This document shows positions 1 through 8,141 of a stretch of DNA of 64,000 nucleotides, piece by piece. Below the pieces are notes generated by a model, which was given only the letters and a program-made list of their open reading frames with translations, ran no database searches and had not been told where the DNA came from. The translations under genes and the position numbers were made by a program. Origin of the DNA: an uncultured Clostridia bacterium (GTDB lineage: Bacteria; Bacillota; Clostridia; UBA1381). Where the stretch lies: contig CAKSNH010000005.1 in the NCBI GenBank assembly GCA_934476075.1, forward strand, positions 1 to 64,000. The letters run 5' to 3'. Positions within the stretch are counted from its first letter, which is position 1; every line of letters starts with the position of its first letter.

Positions 1-77
1 AAACGCAATGACGAAAAATCAAAAATGCTACCTTATTCCCACGCCCGCAGGCGGTGCTTTTATCAAAAGCTTTTTTA
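1..77. repeat. Dispersed intergenic repeat, copy A
   Basis: About 77 bp that recur at 13794-13871 and 31561-31637. Shared blocks include atcaaaaatgct, a central ccgcaggc and an end of the type ctatca-aagc-tttttta. Copies A and C are nearly identical in the central part (cccacgcccgcaggcgg). The left edge may extend beyond the window. No coding potential is evident. Function is unknown; an intergenic repeat family or a small structured RNA would both fit. Confidence 0.75.
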
Positions 78-116
78 TATGCCATGTGTAAATTTTGACA
101 CAATAAAATGCATATA

Positions 117-146
117 TTGACAAGAAACTACATTAAGTATTATAAT
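117..146 (+). promoter_or_regulatory. Sigma-A-type promoter for the 188-2274 gene pair
   Basis: TTGACA at 117-122 and TATAAT at 141-146 are both perfect consensus boxes, with an 18-bp spacer. The start codon at 188 lies about 40 bp downstream, preceded by a ggcaggagg ribosome site. Confidence 0.7.
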
Positions 147-187
147 TATTTTAAATAAACCATATAATTTGGCAGGAGGTTTTATAT

Positions 188-361
188 ATGATTGGCTATG
201 CTGAAAAGTGTAAGATGTGTCCGTATAAGTTAGGCATCGTTAAATGTATTGTTTCGCCATGTCCAAAGTGCATGGTTAGTAAAAAACGAACTAATCCGTT
301 TTCAAAAAAAGAAGAAAAGAATAATTCTGTTATTAGCAATTTGTTTAACAAAAAGAAATAA
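188..361 (+). CDS. Small Cys-rich protein, unknown function
   Basis: 57 residues, ATG start, with a strong ribosome site (gcaggagg) 8 bp upstream and a consensus promoter before it. Five cysteines lie in the first half: C8 and C11 (CKMC), C20, C25 and C28 (CPKC). Two CxxC pairs suggest a small zinc-ribbon or other metal-binding knuckle. The second half is Lys/Asn-rich and has no membrane segment or signal peptide. The stop is 23 bp before the coiled-coil protein gene, so the two are probably co-transcribed. I do not recognise the family. The reading frame is short, but the ribosome site, promoter and clustered cysteines support a real gene. Confidence 0.6.
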   Translation: MIGYAEKCKMCPYKLGIVKCIVSPCPKCMVSKKRTNPFSKKEEKNNSVISNLFNKKK

Positions 362-384
362 TTATAAGAAAGTTGGGAACATAA

Positions 385-2274
385 ATGTCATATATTATTA
401 CAAAATTGCAGCCGCTGAAAAGTTATCCGACATATCAGTTTTATGCAAAAGCAGATTCAAAATCCTTGGATAAAATTAGTGACGTTTTTAAAATTTGCAT
501 TTTGGAAACATTTAAGTGGCTTAGGGCAAGATTAAATGACTTTGATAATCTGCCGAATGAAATAATGACACCTGAACCGAGTGACTACACCGAATATTCT
601 GAAAATTCATTAATATCATTCAGTTTTTCAAACGGGCTTAGTGTAGATGTTGTCTATATTGAAAAGAAAGGTATATGGTCATTTAAAATATCGGAAAGCG
701 ACATGGGAGCAAATATCGGTCAGAAAAATGAGCGTCTGCCTGTTCAAGGCAGAACGTTTAATACTGAGATAGCCTTTATAAAACAGAAAGATTATGTTGA
801 AATAGGTGTGAGGACAATATGTTCGGAGCCGTCTGATACAACGGCGGATTGTGAGGTTTTCCGTCCGACAGTGGTGAAAGCACTTACGGAAAATGAGGAT
901 ATTCGTTTAATTCAGAGCGGATTTATCATTGACGGAAAACCGCTTGAAGTGAACAACAATGCAAGTGCGGAGCGATTTTTCAGTATGTTTGAAGATGATG
1001 TGCTTAATTTCCCGATTGTTATTATTGCCGACAGTAAAACAGAGGTTAAAACGCCGCCGATTGATGATATACCTCCGATTAATCAGAGGTTCGGTATGGG
1101 GGATATAAGCATTGCGAAAGATATTAAGGTGAATATTGACCCAAGCGTACTAAAATTGAAAAAAGATGTTAAACTGCCTGCCGACAAGCCTAAAAAAGTG
1201 AAACCTACTATACAAAAAGCTGAACATATAAAAACCAAATTACCGATGCTTGATTATACCGGACTTGCAAAAGTGCTGGTTGGTTTTGCGGTTGTTGTAT
1301 TTGTCGATGAAAAATATTTTAAGCAAATAGGAAATAAAGTTCAAACATCAGTGAATTATGGGGATATTATAATTGTAAATCGTAAATCCGTTGCAGAACG
1401 TTTTGAATATTCAAAATACAGTAAAAATATGAAAGAGTTTTTTAAAACTTTGCGTTATGATGTTATTGCTATGCAAAAAAGAAAACAATATGTTTTCGGA
1501 CAAGTGCTTTTTCATTCGGACGCAAAATTAGATGATTACAATACAAAACGCAATGAAACAACATCGCTGGAAGGACAATGTAAATTATATCGTCTTGAAA
1601 ATACAGAATTAAAAGAACAGATAAAAGAATTGTCACAACATCAGACGGATATGCAGCAAACAGCAGAAAAATTACGGCTGGCTCAAAAAAAGGCGGTAAG
1701 CCTTCAACAGGAAATAGAAAGCAAAGATTTTGCATACAATGAATTGCTTGAAATCAGCAAACAAAAAGAAAGTTCTTATCGTAAAAATGCGGAACTTATC
1801 GCATTTTACAAACAGCAGATTGAAATTGCAGAAGCTTTTCCGACATACAAAGATGATGTGTGTGAATGGATTGAAGAAAATTTTTCTAAACAGCTTGCAT
1901 TGACAACAAGAGCAAAATCGGAAATGAAGAAATATAACGGAGCACTTAATGTTGCAAAATTATGCGACGGTATTGTATTCTTGAATGAGTATGCAAAATT
2001 CAGACGACAGGAAACACCGGAAGAAGTTTTACATATGTATGCGGAAAGAAATAAATGGGAAGTTCAAAACTGCGGAAAAGAGGCTCTTAAAATGCAAAAG
2101 GCTGATTATACAACAACGTATAATGAAAAACAGTATGTGTTAGATTTGCATATTAAACTGGGTATAAAATCAGAGGATTTAATAAGAATATATTTCTGCT
2201 GGGATGATAATATGAAAAAAATTATTATCGGTTCTATGCCGAAACATCTTGCAACAGTTAAGCAAAGCACATGA
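385..2274 (+). CDS. Coiled-coil protein of unknown function (629 aa)
   Basis: No signal peptide or membrane segment is evident, so it is probably cytoplasmic. Residues 1-210 look like a globular alpha/beta domain. About 215-290 is a Pro/Lys-rich linker (TPPIDDIPPINQRF and a KPKKVKPT stretch). About 290-385 is a second small domain. About 390-490 is a heptad-rich Glu/Gln/Lys coiled coil (LENTELKEQIKEL). The last 70 residues form a compact domain with LIRIYFCWD and IIIGSMPKHL, which loosely recalls RelE-like small toxin folds; that is only an impression. It follows the Cys-rich 57-aa gene by 23 bp, presumably in one operon. I do not recognise the family and assign no function. The gene itself is certain from its length and uninterrupted frame. 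Confidence 0.85.
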   Translation: MSYIITKLQPLKSYPTYQFYAKADSKSLDKISDVFKICILETFKWLRARLNDFDNLPNEIMTPEPSDYTEYSENSLISFSFSNGLSVDVVYIEKKGIWSFKISESDMGANIGQKNERLPVQGRTFNTEIAFIKQKDYVEIGVRTICSEPSDTTADCEVFRPTVVKALTENEDIRLIQSGFIIDGKPLEVNNNASAERFFSMFEDDVLNFPIVIIADSKTEVKTPPIDDIPPINQRFGMGDISIAKDIKVNIDPSVLKLKKDVKLPADKPKKVKPTIQKAEHIKTKLPMLDYTGLAKVLVGFAVVVFVDEKYFKQIGNKVQTSVNYGDIIIVNRKSVAERFEYSKYSKNMKEFFKTLRYDVIAMQKRKQYVFGQVLFHSDAKLDDYNTKRNETTSLEGQCKLYRLENTELKEQIKELSQHQTDMQQTAEKLRLAQKKAVSLQQEIESKDFAYNELLEISKQKESSYRKNAELIAFYKQQIEIAEAFPTYKDDVCEWIEENFSKQLALTTRAKSEMKKYNGALNVAKLCDGIVFLNEYAKFRRQETPEEVLHMYAERNKWEVQNCGKEALKMQKADYTTTYNEKQYVLDLHIKLGIKSEDLIRIYFCWDDNMKKIIIGSMPKHLATVKQST

Positions 2275-2363
2275 TGAAATGTTAGTTTCATATAAAATTA
2301 CCCTCGATTAACTTATGAAATTTAGTGCAGATTAACAAAAAGACAAAAAAATAAAAAATAATG

Positions 2364-2392
2364 TTGACAAAGTAATTGCATAGTGCTATACT
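2364..2392 (+). promoter_or_regulatory. Promoter of the urea transport/urease operon
   Basis: TTGACA (2364-2369), exactly 17 bp, then TATACT (2387-2392). Predicted start of transcription is near 2399, giving a leader of about 185 nt before urtA. The stretch 2275-2363 upstream is AT-rich and shows nothing else I can name. Confidence 0.75.
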
Positions 2393-2403
2393 GTGAGCAT
2401 GAC

Positions 2404-2442
2404 AAAGAGGTCAGTCCAAAGAAACGGATTGACCTCTTTTTT
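2404..2442 (+). promoter_or_regulatory. Terminator-like hairpin 1 in the urt leader
   Basis: 14-bp stem (aaagaggtcagtcc against ggattgacctcttt, one G-U pair), 8-nt loop aaagaaac, followed by a T run. It begins only about five nucleotides after the predicted transcription start, so it should stop transcription unless antagonised. A near-perfect palindrome actgtacagt follows at 2454-2463. Confidence 0.6.
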
Positions 2443-2519
2443 GTTAATTGATGACTGTACAGTTTTTAGAATTGAATATTGTTCATAAATGAATTTTAGA
2501 TTTGCTTATGAAATCAAAC

Positions 2520-2566
2520 AATGGTGTTTGCTCAATCTCGACAGATTGGTGAACACTATTTTTTTT
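2520..2566 (+). promoter_or_regulatory. Terminator-like hairpin 2 directly before urtA
   Basis: Left arm 2520-2538, loop cgac, right arm 2543-2560, then eight T residues. The T run ends just before the aaagga ribosome site of urtA (2569-2574). Placement suits transcription attenuation or masking of the ribosome site. No known riboswitch core is recognised in this leader. Confidence 0.55.
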
Positions 2567-2584
2567 GGAAAGGAATGATTTATT

Positions 2585-3832
2585 ATGAAAAAAGTGAGTA
2601 AGTTTATTGCAATGGCATTAAGTGTTGTAATGGCATCCGGACTTGCAGGATGCGGCAGCACATCAACAACCACAACAAGTGATTCGGCATCAAAGGGAGG
2701 AGATACCGTTAAAGTAGGTATTCTTTATTCGGCAACAGGCTCAATGGCAATCAGTGAGGGTGCTGTTAAAGATGCGGAAGTATTGGCGATTAACGAAATT
2801 AACGCTGCCGGCGGTGTAAACGGCAAGCAGATTGAATATATAGCAGAAGATGGTGCATCAGAACCGTCAACATTTGCAACAAAAGCAGAAAAACTTATCG
2901 ACCAGGATAAAGTAACAACAGTATTCGGATGTTGGACATCAGCATCAAGAAAAGCTGTTAAACCGGTATTTGAAGATTACGGCAGTCTATTATGGTATCC
3001 TATCCAATATGAAGGTATGGAATCATCATCGAATATAGTTTACACGGGTGCTGCTCCAAACCAACAATGTGTTCCGGCTATTGATTATTTGATTGAACAA
3101 GGCTACAAGAAGTTCTTCCTATTAGGTTCGGACTATGTATTCCCAAGAACGGCAAACATGATAATCAATGCACAATGTAAGGCAAAGGGCGTTGAAGTTG
3201 TAGGCGAAGAATACGCTCAAATGGACCAAACAGACTTCGGTGCTATTATCTCTAAGATTGAGGCGGCTAAGCCTGATGTAATTATCAACACATTGAACGG
3301 TACAGGTAACCTTTCATTCTTTAAACAAATGGCTGAAAAGAATTACACATCTGACGATTATATGACAATGTCATTCTCTATCGCAGAAGAAGAAGTAAAG
3401 ACAATCGGTGCTGACATTCTAAAAGGTCACATGACAGCATGGAACTATTACATGACAACAGATACACCGGAAAATCAAAAGTTTGTTAAAGCATATCAAG
3501 ATGCGTACGGTGCTACAAGAGTAACATCAGACCCGGCAGAGGCTGCATATGATGCGGTTTATCTATGGAAAGCGGCAGCAGAAAAAGCGGGCAGTTTTGA
3601 AGCGGCAGACATCATTAAGGCTGTTGAATCGGGAGAAATAAGCTATAATGCTCCTGAGGGTACTGTAACACTTGACGGTGAAAATCATCACCTTGTAAAA
3701 CCGGTTAGAATCGGTGTTGTAGGTGAGGACGGCAAGATTAAGGCTGTTAAAGAAACATCACCTGTTAAGCCTGACCCATTCTTGAAATCATATGATTGGG
3801 CAGTAGCTGCAAATTTACAGCCGATTGAATAA
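2585..3832 (+). CDS. urtA: Urea ABC transporter, substrate-binding lipoprotein
   Basis: 415 residues. A lipoprotein signal peptide ends in the lipobox LAGC with lipid-anchor C23, followed by a Ser/Thr linker. The mature part is a type-I periplasmic-binding fold of the UrtA/AmiC group (VGILYSATGSMAISE near residue 43, WYPIQYEG near 138, the A-E-A-A-Y-D-A-V-YLW helix near 318). It captures urea outside the cell and hands it to UrtBC. An aaagga ribosome site fixes the start. Neighbouring urease genes support urea rather than a short-chain amide as ligand. The gene stands first in the operon, and a hairpin at 3853-3888 separates it from urtB, which would allow extra UrtA to be made. Confidence 0.93.
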   Translation: MKKVSKFIAMALSVVMASGLAGCGSTSTTTTSDSASKGGDTVKVGILYSATGSMAISEGAVKDAEVLAINEINAAGGVNGKQIEYIAEDGASEPSTFATKAEKLIDQDKVTTVFGCWTSASRKAVKPVFEDYGSLLWYPIQYEGMESSSNIVYTGAAPNQQCVPAIDYLIEQGYKKFFLLGSDYVFPRTANMIINAQCKAKGVEVVGEEYAQMDQTDFGAIISKIEAAKPDVIINTLNGTGNLSFFKQMAEKNYTSDDYMTMSFSIAEEEVKTIGADILKGHMTAWNYYMTTDTPENQKFVKAYQDAYGATRVTSDPAEAAYDAVYLWKAAAEKAGSFEAADIIKAVESGEISYNAPEGTVTLDGENHHLVKPVRIGVVGEDGKIKAVKETSPVKPDPFLKSYDWAVAANLQPIE

Positions 3833-3852
3833 CGGATAATTATTAATACAGC

Positions 3853-3888
3853 ATAGGGTTGCGGCAATATACTTTGACGCAGCCCTAT
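3853..3888 (+). promoter_or_regulatory. Intercistronic hairpin urtA-urtB
   Basis: Stem atagggttgcg / cgcagccctat (one G-U pair) with a 14-nt loop. It has no long T run, so it is more likely an RNA-stabilising or partial-termination element than a full terminator. Such hairpins after binding-protein genes commonly raise their expression over the permease genes. Confidence 0.5.
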
Positions 3889-3944
3889 ATTAAACAGTAC
3901 AAATATACCGAATTTGTAAATATTAAAGGAAGTGAGAATTGATT

Positions 3945-4850
3945 ATGGCTCAATTTATAAATACTGCATTTAACGGTTTGAGTTTAAGCTCAATTATATT
4001 ATTGACCTCTCTTGGTCTTGCAATCACCTTCGGTCTTATGCGAGTAATTAACATGGCTCATGGTGAATTCTTGATGATAGGTGCATATGTTACATATGTA
4101 ATTCAGCAGGTATTCGTAAAATTTCTGCCGAAAAGTGTATTCAGTTTGTATTATTTTGTTGCACTTATAGCCGCATTTGCCGTCACCTTTTTGCTGGGGG
4201 CGGTTATGGAGAAATTCATAATTTCCAAATTATACGGACGTGAAATAGACAGTTTGCTTGCAACGTGGGGTATCAGCATAATTTTGCAGCAAGGTGCAAG
4301 AAGTATATTCGGTATGCAGGGTGTGAATGTAACGGCTCCGTCATTCCTTAACGGCGGTGTAAGCGTTGGCGGCTGCACATTCTCATACAACAGATTGTTT
4401 ATACTTGCAATGGTTGTAGTGTGTATGATTTTAGTATGGTATATAATGTATAAATCAAATTTCGGCAAACAGATGAGAGCGGTAATGCAGAACAGAGCAA
4501 TGGCACAATGTATGGGTATTAACTCGAAAAAGGTGGATATGCTTACGTTTGCACTTGGTTCGGGACTTGCCGGACTTGCAGGCTGCTCGGTTGCACTGCT
4601 TGGTTCGATTGACTCTACAATCGGTCAGAGTTACATTGTAAATTCGTTTATTGCGGTTGTATTGGGCGGTGTCGGCAGACTTATCGGCACAATATTCGGT
4701 TCGGGTATTATCGGATTTGCAAGTATCGGTATTGAAAATTATACATCATCAAGTATCGCAAAAGCAGCGGTACTGCTTATAATTATCATTGTTCTTCAAT
4801 TTAAGCCGCAGGGCTTGTTTACAATTAAGAGCAGAAATCTTGACGAATAA
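3945..4850 (+). CDS. urtB: Urea ABC transporter, permease UrtB
   Basis: 301 residues with about eight hydrophobic membrane segments, belonging to the LivH-type permease family. The N-terminal motif GLAITFGLMRVINMAHGEF (near residue 26) is the family hallmark, and the coupling region carries GLAGLAG and VVLGGVGRLIGTI. ATG at 3945 is preferred because aaaggaagtgag sits 7-9 bp upstream; an in-frame TTG at 3939 would leave no spacing. It forms the membrane channel with UrtC. The gene is second in urtABCDE and 13 bp ahead of urtC. Confidence 0.92.
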   Translation: MAQFINTAFNGLSLSSIILLTSLGLAITFGLMRVINMAHGEFLMIGAYVTYVIQQVFVKFLPKSVFSLYYFVALIAAFAVTFLLGAVMEKFIISKLYGREIDSLLATWGISIILQQGARSIFGMQGVNVTAPSFLNGGVSVGGCTFSYNRLFILAMVVVCMILVWYIMYKSNFGKQMRAVMQNRAMAQCMGINSKKVDMLTFALGSGLAGLAGCSVALLGSIDSTIGQSYIVNSFIAVVLGGVGRLIGTIFGSGIIGFASIGIENYTSSSIAKAAVLLIIIIVLQFKPQGLFTIKSRNLDE

Positions 4851-4863
4851 GGGGGGTACAGCA

Positions 4864-5943
4864 ATGAAATTAAAAAGTCAGGGTTACAACATAACCTTTG
4901 CAGTAATTGTTATTATTCTTGCTGTTATGCCTCTGCTATTGACGGCGGGTGTTATAACAAGCAGTTCATTTATACTATTTTTGGGAAAATGTATAGCATT
5001 TTCGATTGTGGCAATAGGTCTTGATTTGATTTGGGGCTATACGGGTATACTTTCACTCGGACACGGCTTGTATTTTGCTTTGGGCGGATATGCAATGGCG
5101 ATGTTTTTAAAGCTTCAAGCAACAGGCGGTAAGATTACATCATTCATGCAGACGGGCGGAATGACAGAACTTCCTCTTATATGGAAACCGTTTACCAACG
5201 GACCCGTTTCAATGATTCTTGTGATACTTGTTCCGGCAGTGGTTGCGGGCGTCATCGGCTATTTTATATTTAAAAATCGTGTCAAGGGCGTATATTTTTC
5301 GATTATATCACAAGCGTTGACATGGGCGGTATATTCACTGTTTACAGGCTTGCAGGCATATACGGGCGGTAACGTGGGAATAACTGAAATCAAGTCAATA
5401 ATCGGCAGCATCAAGGGCGGAGCAAACCAAGGCAATATGATTATTCTTTTCTATATCGCTCTTGCTATATTGGTATTGATTTACGCCGTTTCATACGCAC
5501 TTGTACATACAAAGTTCGGTAAACTTTTGATTGCTATTCGTGACGGTGAAAACAGAACATATTTTTCGGGTTACTGCGTGAGCAGATACAAGAATTTTAT
5601 ATATGTACTTTCTGCAATATTTGCCGCTGTTGCCGGTGCATTGTTTGTAAACTTTAACGGCTCTATCACTCCTACACAAATGACTATTTCGTATTCTATC
5701 ACAATGGTTATCTGGGTAGCTGTTGGCGGCAGAGGTACACTTATCGGAGCGGTTATCGGAGCGTTTTTGATTAATCTTTGCGATTATCGTTTCAGTTCGG
5801 GTGCAATGGTGGAATTATGGCAGTATATCCTTGGTGCTATATTCTGCGTGACAATTCTTTTCTTCAAGGGCGGTATCATAGGTTTGGTTCGTGACCGTCT
5901 TGCAGGTTTGGGAGCAAAGAAGGAGGGGAAGACAAATGAATGA
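4864..5943 (+). CDS. urtC: Urea ABC transporter, permease UrtC
   Basis: 359 residues, LivM-type permease with about nine or ten membrane segments. Motifs: GLDLIWGYTGILSLGHGLYFALGGY (positions about 51-75, shown in part as WGYTGILSLGHG) and VAVGGRGTLIGAVIGA near residue 285. The start is the ATG with the strong ribosome site ggggggt 7 bp upstream. It pairs with UrtB. The 3' end overlaps urtD by 8 bp, which suggests translational coupling. Confidence 0.92.
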   Translation: MKLKSQGYNITFAVIVIILAVMPLLLTAGVITSSSFILFLGKCIAFSIVAIGLDLIWGYTGILSLGHGLYFALGGYAMAMFLKLQATGGKITSFMQTGGMTELPLIWKPFTNGPVSMILVILVPAVVAGVIGYFIFKNRVKGVYFSIISQALTWAVYSLFTGLQAYTGGNVGITEIKSIIGSIKGGANQGNMIILFYIALAILVLIYAVSYALVHTKFGKLLIAIRDGENRTYFSGYCVSRYKNFIYVLSAIFAAVAGALFVNFNGSITPTQMTISYSITMVIWVAVGGRGTLIGAVIGAFLINLCDYRFSSGAMVELWQYILGAIFCVTILFFKGGIIGLVRDRLAGLGAKKEGKTNE

Positions 5944-6712
5944 AAATGTACTTGAAATAAGAGATATAGGCGTAAACTTTGACGGATTTTATGCACTTCA
6001 ACATATTAATGTAGATGTTAAGCGTCACAGTATACATTTTTTCATAGGTCCTAACGGTGCGGGCAAAACTACCCTCCTTGATATTATATGTGCAAAAACA
6101 AAGCCGACAAGCGGTGTTTGTACATATTTTCCGTCAAACGGAAACAAGGTTAAAATTACGGGAATGAAAGAATATAAGATTGTAACTGAGGGGATAGGAC
6201 GTAAGTTCCAAGTTCCGTCGGTGTTTGTAAATCTTACTGTAATGGAAAATATGATACTCTCTTTAAAAGGCAATAAGGGAGTTTGGCAGTCGATATTTTA
6301 TCGTTTGTCAGATGAGGATAAGAAAAATATCGATGAAGTTTTGGAAACGGTAGACCTTTTGGATAAAAAGAACGAAAAAGCGGGTTCACTTGCACATGGA
6401 CAAAAGCAATGGCTGGAAATTGCAATGCAGCTTGTTCAAAAGCCGGAGATAATCATGCTTGATGAACCGGCGGCGGGCATGGGCAAACCCGAAACATTTA
6501 AAACGGGCGAAATCTTAAAGAAGATAAAAGAACACTGTACAATTATAGTCGTTGAGCATGATATGGATTTTGTTAAACAGGTTGCCGATGTGGTAACGGT
6601 TCTTCATGAGGGCAAGCTTTTGATGGAGGGCGACTGCGAAACAGTGCTTGCCGATGCAACGGTACAGGAAGTATATTTGGGCAGAGGAGGAGAAAGAAAT
6701 GCTGAAAATTAA
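5936..6712 (+). CDS. urtD: Urea ABC transporter, ATPase UrtD
   Basis: 258 residues, LivG-type ATP-binding subunit. Walker A is GPNGAGKTT near residue 39 and Walker B is IIMLDEPAAGM near residue 177. The signature position reads LAHGQKQWLEI instead of LSGGQ, as is usual in UrtD proteins. The start follows the ribosome site aaggagggg and overlaps the end of urtC. It works with UrtE as a heterodimeric motor on the cytoplasmic side of UrtBC. Confidence 0.92.
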   Translation: MNENVLEIRDIGVNFDGFYALQHINVDVKRHSIHFFIGPNGAGKTTLLDIICAKTKPTSGVCTYFPSNGNKVKITGMKEYKIVTEGIGRKFQVPSVFVNLTVMENMILSLKGNKGVWQSIFYRLSDEDKKNIDEVLETVDLLDKKNEKAGSLAHGQKQWLEIAMQLVQKPEIIMLDEPAAGMGKPETFKTGEILKKIKEHCTIIVVEHDMDFVKQVADVVTVLHEGKLLMEGDCETVLADATVQEVYLGRGGERNAEN

Positions 6713-7391
6713 AGAAATGGATTCTTACTACGGAGAAAGCAAAGTAATTCCCTCGCTTGACCTGAATGTTGAAAAGGGGAAAATAGTCTGTTTGATAGGC
6801 AGAAACGGTGTGGGGAAATCAACAACCCTAAAATCGATTATGGGACTTGTAAAAACACCGAAGGGCAGTATTGAGCTTGAAGGCGAAGATATAATCAAAA
6901 TGCCTACATATAACAGAGTTAAACAGGGAATAGGATATGTTCCGCAGGGGCGTGACATTTTTCCGCAGATGACAGTGTATGAAAATCTGATACTTGGACT
7001 TTATGCAAACAAACAAAAGCCCGAACTTCCCGACTATATATATGAATTGTTTCCTATATTGAAAAGATTTGAAAAAAGAAAGGGCGGCGACCTTTCGGGC
7101 GGTCAGCAGCAGCAGCTTGCCATTGCAAGAGCCTTGGTCACAAAGCCTAAAATTTTAATTCTGGACGAGCCGACCGAGGGTATTCAGCCGTCGGTAATTC
7201 AGGATATAGGCGATGTAATCAGAAAGATTAATAAAGAAATGGGTTTGACGGTGCTTATCGTAGAACAGTATCTTGATTTTGTGCTTGGAATTTCCGACTA
7301 CATTTATATGATGGAAAAGGGCGAAATTATTTTAAAGGGAAATACAGCTGATTTGGACGCAAAGACTGTACAGGAGAAAATGACTCACTAA
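6699..7391 (+). CDS. urtE: Urea ABC transporter, ATPase UrtE
   Basis: 230 residues, LivF-type ATP-binding subunit. Walker A GRNGVGKST near residue 31, Q-loop PQGRDIFPQMTV, signature LSGGQQQQLAIARAL, Walker B ILILDEPTEGIQPSV. ATG 6699 follows gaggagg and overlaps the end of urtD by 14 bp. It completes the five-gene urea importer. The fused urease subunit gene starts 57 bp downstream with no terminator between, so uptake and hydrolysis are probably on one transcript. Confidence 0.93.
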   Translation: MLKIKEMDSYYGESKVIPSLDLNVEKGKIVCLIGRNGVGKSTTLKSIMGLVKTPKGSIELEGEDIIKMPTYNRVKQGIGYVPQGRDIFPQMTVYENLILGLYANKQKPELPDYIYELFPILKRFEKRKGGDLSGGQQQQLAIARALVTKPKILILDEPTEGIQPSVIQDIGDVIRKINKEMGLTVLIVEQYLDFVLGISDYIYMMEKGEIILKGNTADLDAKTVQEKMTH

Positions 7392-7448
7392 AAAGCTATT
7401 GCAAAATAACAGCTGTAAATAAATATTTTGTATGGGAGGAGAATAAAA

Positions 7449-8141
7449 ATGCATCTTACACCACGAGAGCAGGAAAGGCTTATGCTCCATTATGCCGGAG
7501 AGCTTGCGGAAAAACGCAGGGAAAAAGGATTAAAATTAAATTATCCTGAGGCGATAGCATATATAAGTGCGAAACTTTTGGAGCTTGCCAGAGAAGGAAA
7601 AACAGTTACGGAGCTTATGAGTTTGGGCAGAAAGATGCTTACGGCAGACGACTGTATGGACGGTGTGCCCGAGATGATTGGAGAAATTCAGCTTGAAGCA
7701 ACATTCCCGGACGGGACAAAGCTTGTTACGGTTCATACACCTATTGAGCCTAACGGAAAGATTGTGCCGGGTGAAATTATTGTTGCGGACGGCGAAATTG
7801 TCATTAACGAGGGCAAGGATACCGCAGAAATAAATGTCACAAATACAGCGGACAGACCTGTTCAGGTAGGCTCGCACTTCCACTTCTTTGAAGTGAATAA
7901 AAAACTTAAATTCAACAGAAATATCGCATACGGAATGAGGCTTGACATTCCGTCTGGAACGGCGGTCAGATTTGAGCCGGGCGAAACCAAAAAGGTGCGT
8001 CTGGTTGAAATCGGCGGTACAAGACGTGGGTTTGGACTAAATGACCTTGTATGCGGTGAAATGGACGACCCGAATGTTAAGGCGGCGGCTCTTAAAAAGG
8101 CAAAAGAGAATGGTTTTGCGGAGGTGGAAGAAGATGTTTAA
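7449..8141 (+). CDS. ureA: Urease gamma-beta fusion subunit
   Basis: 230 residues. Residues 1-100 are the urease gamma subunit (MHLTPREQERL, the SLGRKML and DGVPEMI motifs). After a short joint (VHTPIEPNGKIVPGEI) residues 108-230 are the beta subunit (GSHFHFFEVN, RLDIPSGTAVRFEPG, GGTRRGFGL). Most bacteria encode these separately as UreA and UreB; fused forms are best known from Helicobacter. Together with UreC it forms the nickel urease, which converts urea to ammonia and carbamate. The ribosome site gggagg precedes the ATG at 7449. The end overlaps ureC by 8 bp. Confidence 0.93.
   Translation: MHLTPREQERLMLHYAGELAEKRREKGLKLNYPEAIAYISAKLLELAREGKTVTELMSLGRKMLTADDCMDGVPEMIGEIQLEATFPDGTKLVTVHTPIEPNGKIVPGEIIVADGEIVINEGKDTAEINVTNTADRPVQVGSHFHFFEVNKKLKFNRNIAYGMRLDIPSGTAVRFEPGETKKVRLVEIGGTRRGFGLNDLVCGEMDDPNVKAAALKKAKENGFAEVEEDV

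Noticed and set aside
2404..2566. ANTAR two-hairpin target or known riboswitch in the urt leader
   Set aside because: The hairpins are too far apart for the standard ANTAR motif, the second loop does not fit, and no conserved riboswitch core was recognised; only the attenuation idea is kept.
2585..7391. Branched-chain amino-acid transporter
   Set aside because: The permeases and ATPases belong to the Liv superfamily, but the UrtA-type receptor, UrtD-specific signature variation and immediate linkage to urease favour urea.
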